Shown here: positions 62,466 through 64,000 of the stretch, piece by piece | Position numbering within the stretch: the stretch's first letter is position 1 | How the letters are laid out: each line of letters starts with the position of its first letter | Assembly: GCA_963710625.1 (NCBI GenBank) | Contig: CAVQBG010000029.1 | Location: 1 to 64,000 of the forward strand | DNA: 64,000 nt | Origin: Sva-07 sp963710625 | GTDB lineage: Bacteria; Actinomycetota; Acidimicrobiia; Acidimicrobiales; Ilumatobacteraceae | Direction of reading: 5' to 3' | Program-made: the position numbers and the translations under genes | Notes under the pieces: model-generated | Seen by the model: only the letters and a program-made list of their open reading frames with translations | The model's database searches: none | What the model was told of the DNA's origin: nothing

Positions 62466-62514
62466 CCTGCCGGGGTTGGGGAGCAGGGGTGGGGCGGAGG
62501 GGTGGGGCGGAGGG

Positions 62515-63279
62515 TCAGAACGCGCCGACGAAGGCACCTTCGGGGTTGCCGTCGCTGACGACGCCTGGATACTGCTCGATGGTGATCGCCAGCGCAGAGA
62601 CCGACCCTTCGACCGTGAAGGTCTCCAACTCGGGATTCGGACCGAAGATGCCGAGCGAGATCACCTGGCCGTCGTCGACGACGCCCCAGAGCTGGTACGT
62701 CTGGTCGTCTGTCAGGGTCGGAAGGCCCTGCGCCACCACAAACCCGTGGCCGTCCTGATCGATGACCGCCTCGGCCGAGGCATCGGACGCCTCGGAGACC
62801 AGCACGGTCGTCACCGAATCACGATCGGCGAGTGCCGCCTCGAACGCACTGGCGATCGGCTCGTTCGGCGCTTCGGCGCGATCGGCGACGAGGCCGATCG
62901 CCACGAAACCAATCACGGCAGCCGCAGCCGCCGAGACGATCCAGGGTGCCGCCGCCGCGATGGGACGACGACGAGGGTGCTCGTCGATCGACATGACCTT
63001 GGCGAGCTCGGGGCCCGGGGGAGGCGCCTGCTCGCCGATCTCGTCGGCGATGCGCCCCCAGAGGTCGTCGGGCGCATCCATGCCGGTGAACGCCAGCATC
63101 GTGGCCACTTCGCGGTGGGACTGCACCTCTGCCTGCGCACGGGGGTTGACGGCCAGGTAGTCGTCGACCCGATCGCGCTCGTCGGCGTCGACCGCGTCGA
63201 GAGCGTAGGCCCCCAGCAGTTCGTCGATGTCGTAGATGTCTCCGGGCGTTCCAGCCATGTCGTTCGTCTCTCCACTCAT
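62515..63279 (-). CDS. Anti-sigma factor (RskA-like)
   Basis: A 254-residue membrane protein. The N-terminal ~100 residues form a zinc-finger-less anti-sigma domain (IDELLGAYALDAVDADERDR, AQAEVQSHREVATMLAF), one membrane helix follows (APWIVSAAAAAVIGFVAIGL), and the extracytoplasmic part resembles the RskA C-terminal domain (LPTLTDDQTYQLWGVVDDGQ, SLGIFGPNP, ALAITIEQYPG). It should hold the adjacent ECF sigma factor inactive. It lies 2 bases after the sigma stop. Confidence 0.9.
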   Translation of the reverse strand: MSGETNDMAGTPGDIYDIDELLGAYALDAVDADERDRVDDYLAVNPRAQAEVQSHREVATMLAFTGMDAPDDLWGRIADEIGEQAPPPGPELAKVMSIDEHPRRRPIAAAAPWIVSAAAAAVIGFVAIGLVADRAEAPNEPIASAFEAALADRDSVTTVLVSEASDASAEAVIDQDGHGFVVAQGLPTLTDDQTYQLWGVVDDGQVISLGIFGPNPELETFTVEGSVSALAITIEQYPGVVSDGNPEGAFVGAF

Positions 63280-63281
63280 CG

Positions 63282-63878
63282 TCAATCGGCCCCGATGCTC
63301 ACGCCGGCCTGTACGAGTTCGACACGGAGACGCTTGAGTCCCGACCTGATCCGGCTCTTGACCGTGCCTTCGGGCTCGCCCAGCCGCTCCGCAGCTTCCT
63401 TGTACGTGAGACCGCCAAAATAGGCGAGTTCGATCGCGTCGCGCTCGCCCTGCTGCAAGGTTTCCATCGCCTCGCGCACATGCCCGGCGAGTGCGATGTC
63501 CCACACCTCGTGGGAGATGTCGTAGCCGCCCACGGCCTGTTGGCGAGCTTCCTTTTCCTCGCGCGTGCGTCGAGACGCATCCGCACGGATCAGATCGACC
63601 GACCGTCCGTGTGTGTGTGCGAGCAGGAAACTGCGCAACGTCCCTCGCTCCGGGTCGTACCGATTCGGTTCGTTCCAGAGCCGGACGAACACCTCCTGCA
63701 CGATCTCCTCGGCTCGCGAATGGTCGCTGAGCAGGCGCTTCGCCAGACCGAAACACGCGCCGGCGTGGCGACGATATGCCTCGGCGAGCGCGGCCTGCTG
63801 ATACCGGCCGATCGACACGACCAGTGCCGCGTCGGATGCCTCGGTGTACTCACGTCTCACATCGTCTTTTCGTTGCAG
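63282..63878 (-). CDS. ECF sigma factor (SigK-like)
   Basis: An ECF sigma factor of about 192-198 residues. Region 2 has FGLAKRLLSDHSRAEEIVQE, VFVRLWNEPNRYDPERGTLR and SFLLAHTHGRSVDLIRADAS; region 4 has LAYFGGLTYKEAAERLGEPE followed by GTVKSRIRSGLKRLR. A GTG at 63860 is the conventional start, but AGGAGG (63884-63889) sits 5 nt before an in-frame CTG at 63878, so translation may start there. Controlled by the RskA-like protein encoded next. Confidence 0.93.
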   Translation of the reverse strand: MQRKDDVRREYTEASDAALVVSIGRYQQAALAEAYRRHAGACFGLAKRLLSDHSRAEEIVQEVFVRLWNEPNRYDPERGTLRSFLLAHTHGRSVDLIRADASRRTREEKEARQQAVGGYDISHEVWDIALAGHVREAMETLQQGERDAIELAYFGGLTYKEAAERLGEPEGTVKSRIRSGLKRLRVELVQAGVSIGAD

Positions 63879-63883
63879 GGCGT

Positions 63884-63889
63884 CCTCCT
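63884..63889 (-). promoter_or_regulatory. Consensus ribosome binding site pointing to a CTG start
   Basis: AGGAGG on the minus strand, spaced 5 nt from CTG (63878) and 23 nt from GTG (63860). The spacing fits the CTG and not the GTG. Confidence 0.5.
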
Positions 63890-63914
63890 GGATGAAGATC
63901 TGTCCACAGTATTT

Positions 63915-64000
63915 CAGACGGGGGCCGGAACGAACCTCGTCACGGTCTCGACATGGTGTGTGTTCGGGAACAGGTCGAGCACCTCGACCCGTTCCGGTCG
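63915..64000 (-). CDS. TrmA/RlmD-type RNA methyltransferase, C-terminal end
   Basis: Only the last 28 codons are in the window. They read VEVLDLFPNTHHVETVTRF followed by VPAPV and a stop at 63915. The DLFP-x-THHVE-x-V signature is the conserved C-terminus of SAM-dependent 5-methyluridine RNA methyltransferases of the TrmA/RlmD family. The catalytic cysteine and SAM site lie beyond the window. Confidence 0.85.

Overview
The window reads as chromosomal DNA of a high-GC actinobacterium. Several points fit the class Acidimicrobiia (for example an Ilumatobacter relative): the conserved actinobacterial order lexA / LysM gene / nrdR and hflX-dapF-miaA-miaB-recA, a class II ribonucleotide reductase, KorAB, a type II DAHP synthase, and a P450, thiolase and acyl-CoA dehydrogenase background. 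The genus is inferred; no 16S gene is present.

Layout. (1) 1-6,400 is an accessory island. It holds the tail of an ISL3-type transposase and a tightly packed minus-strand operon. The operon encodes a TPR plus zinc-metallopeptidase protein, a ComEC-like metallo-beta-lactamase, a TIR-like protein, a pYEATS protein and a TIR protein. It looks like a biological-conflict (defence) system, but the last four genes all carry frameshifts. (2) 6,400-13,600 holds tRNA-Ala, nadD-LCP-rsfS, a group 2 sigma factor with a strong terminator, DAHP synthase and a serine hydrolase pair. (3) 13,600-21,200 is a patchwork of metabolic genes (thiolase, ROK kinase, PIG-L deacetylase, P450), a broken DUF4262 gene, a nucleotide-cyclase remnant, thymidine kinase and a TrkA-C membrane protein, with palindromic repeats between genes. 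(4) 21,300-34,500 holds korAB, an ABC ATPase, hemolysin III, a UvrD-like helicase with HRDC, a phosphatase, an RND transporter and an enoyl-CoA hydratase. (5) 34,500-41,900 holds an intein-containing nrdJ, a molybdopterin oxidoreductase and a RibD-C reductase. (6) 41,900-52,900 is the SOS and housekeeping core: nrdR, a LysM cell-division inhibitor candidate, lexA, dapC-hflX-dapF-miaA-chorismate mutase, miaB and recA. LexA boxes are visible before lexA, the LysM gene and recA. (7) 52,900-64,000 holds a PhnZ-like HD protein with a sulfatase/phosphonate-hydrolase-like enzyme, an acyl-CoA dehydrogenase, tRNA-Lys, tRNA-His, tandem flavodoxin-fold reductases, psuG, an ECF sigma/anti-sigma pair and the end of an RNA methyltransferase gene.

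Genes working together. lexA, the divergent LysM gene and recA form a recognisable SOS regulon. nrdR lies just behind the LysM gene, and its likely target nrdJ is about 3.4 kb away. Many operons use 4-nt stop/start overlaps (ATGA or GTGA). Two genes, miaA and the ECF sigma gene, appear to use CTG starts.

Two families of intergenic palindromes recur: a CAGGGGTC-N-GACCCCTG dyad (3 copies) and a GATGAGCG...CGCTCATC element with a GGATACGGGG core (4 copies). All assignments come from reading the sequence; no database search was run.
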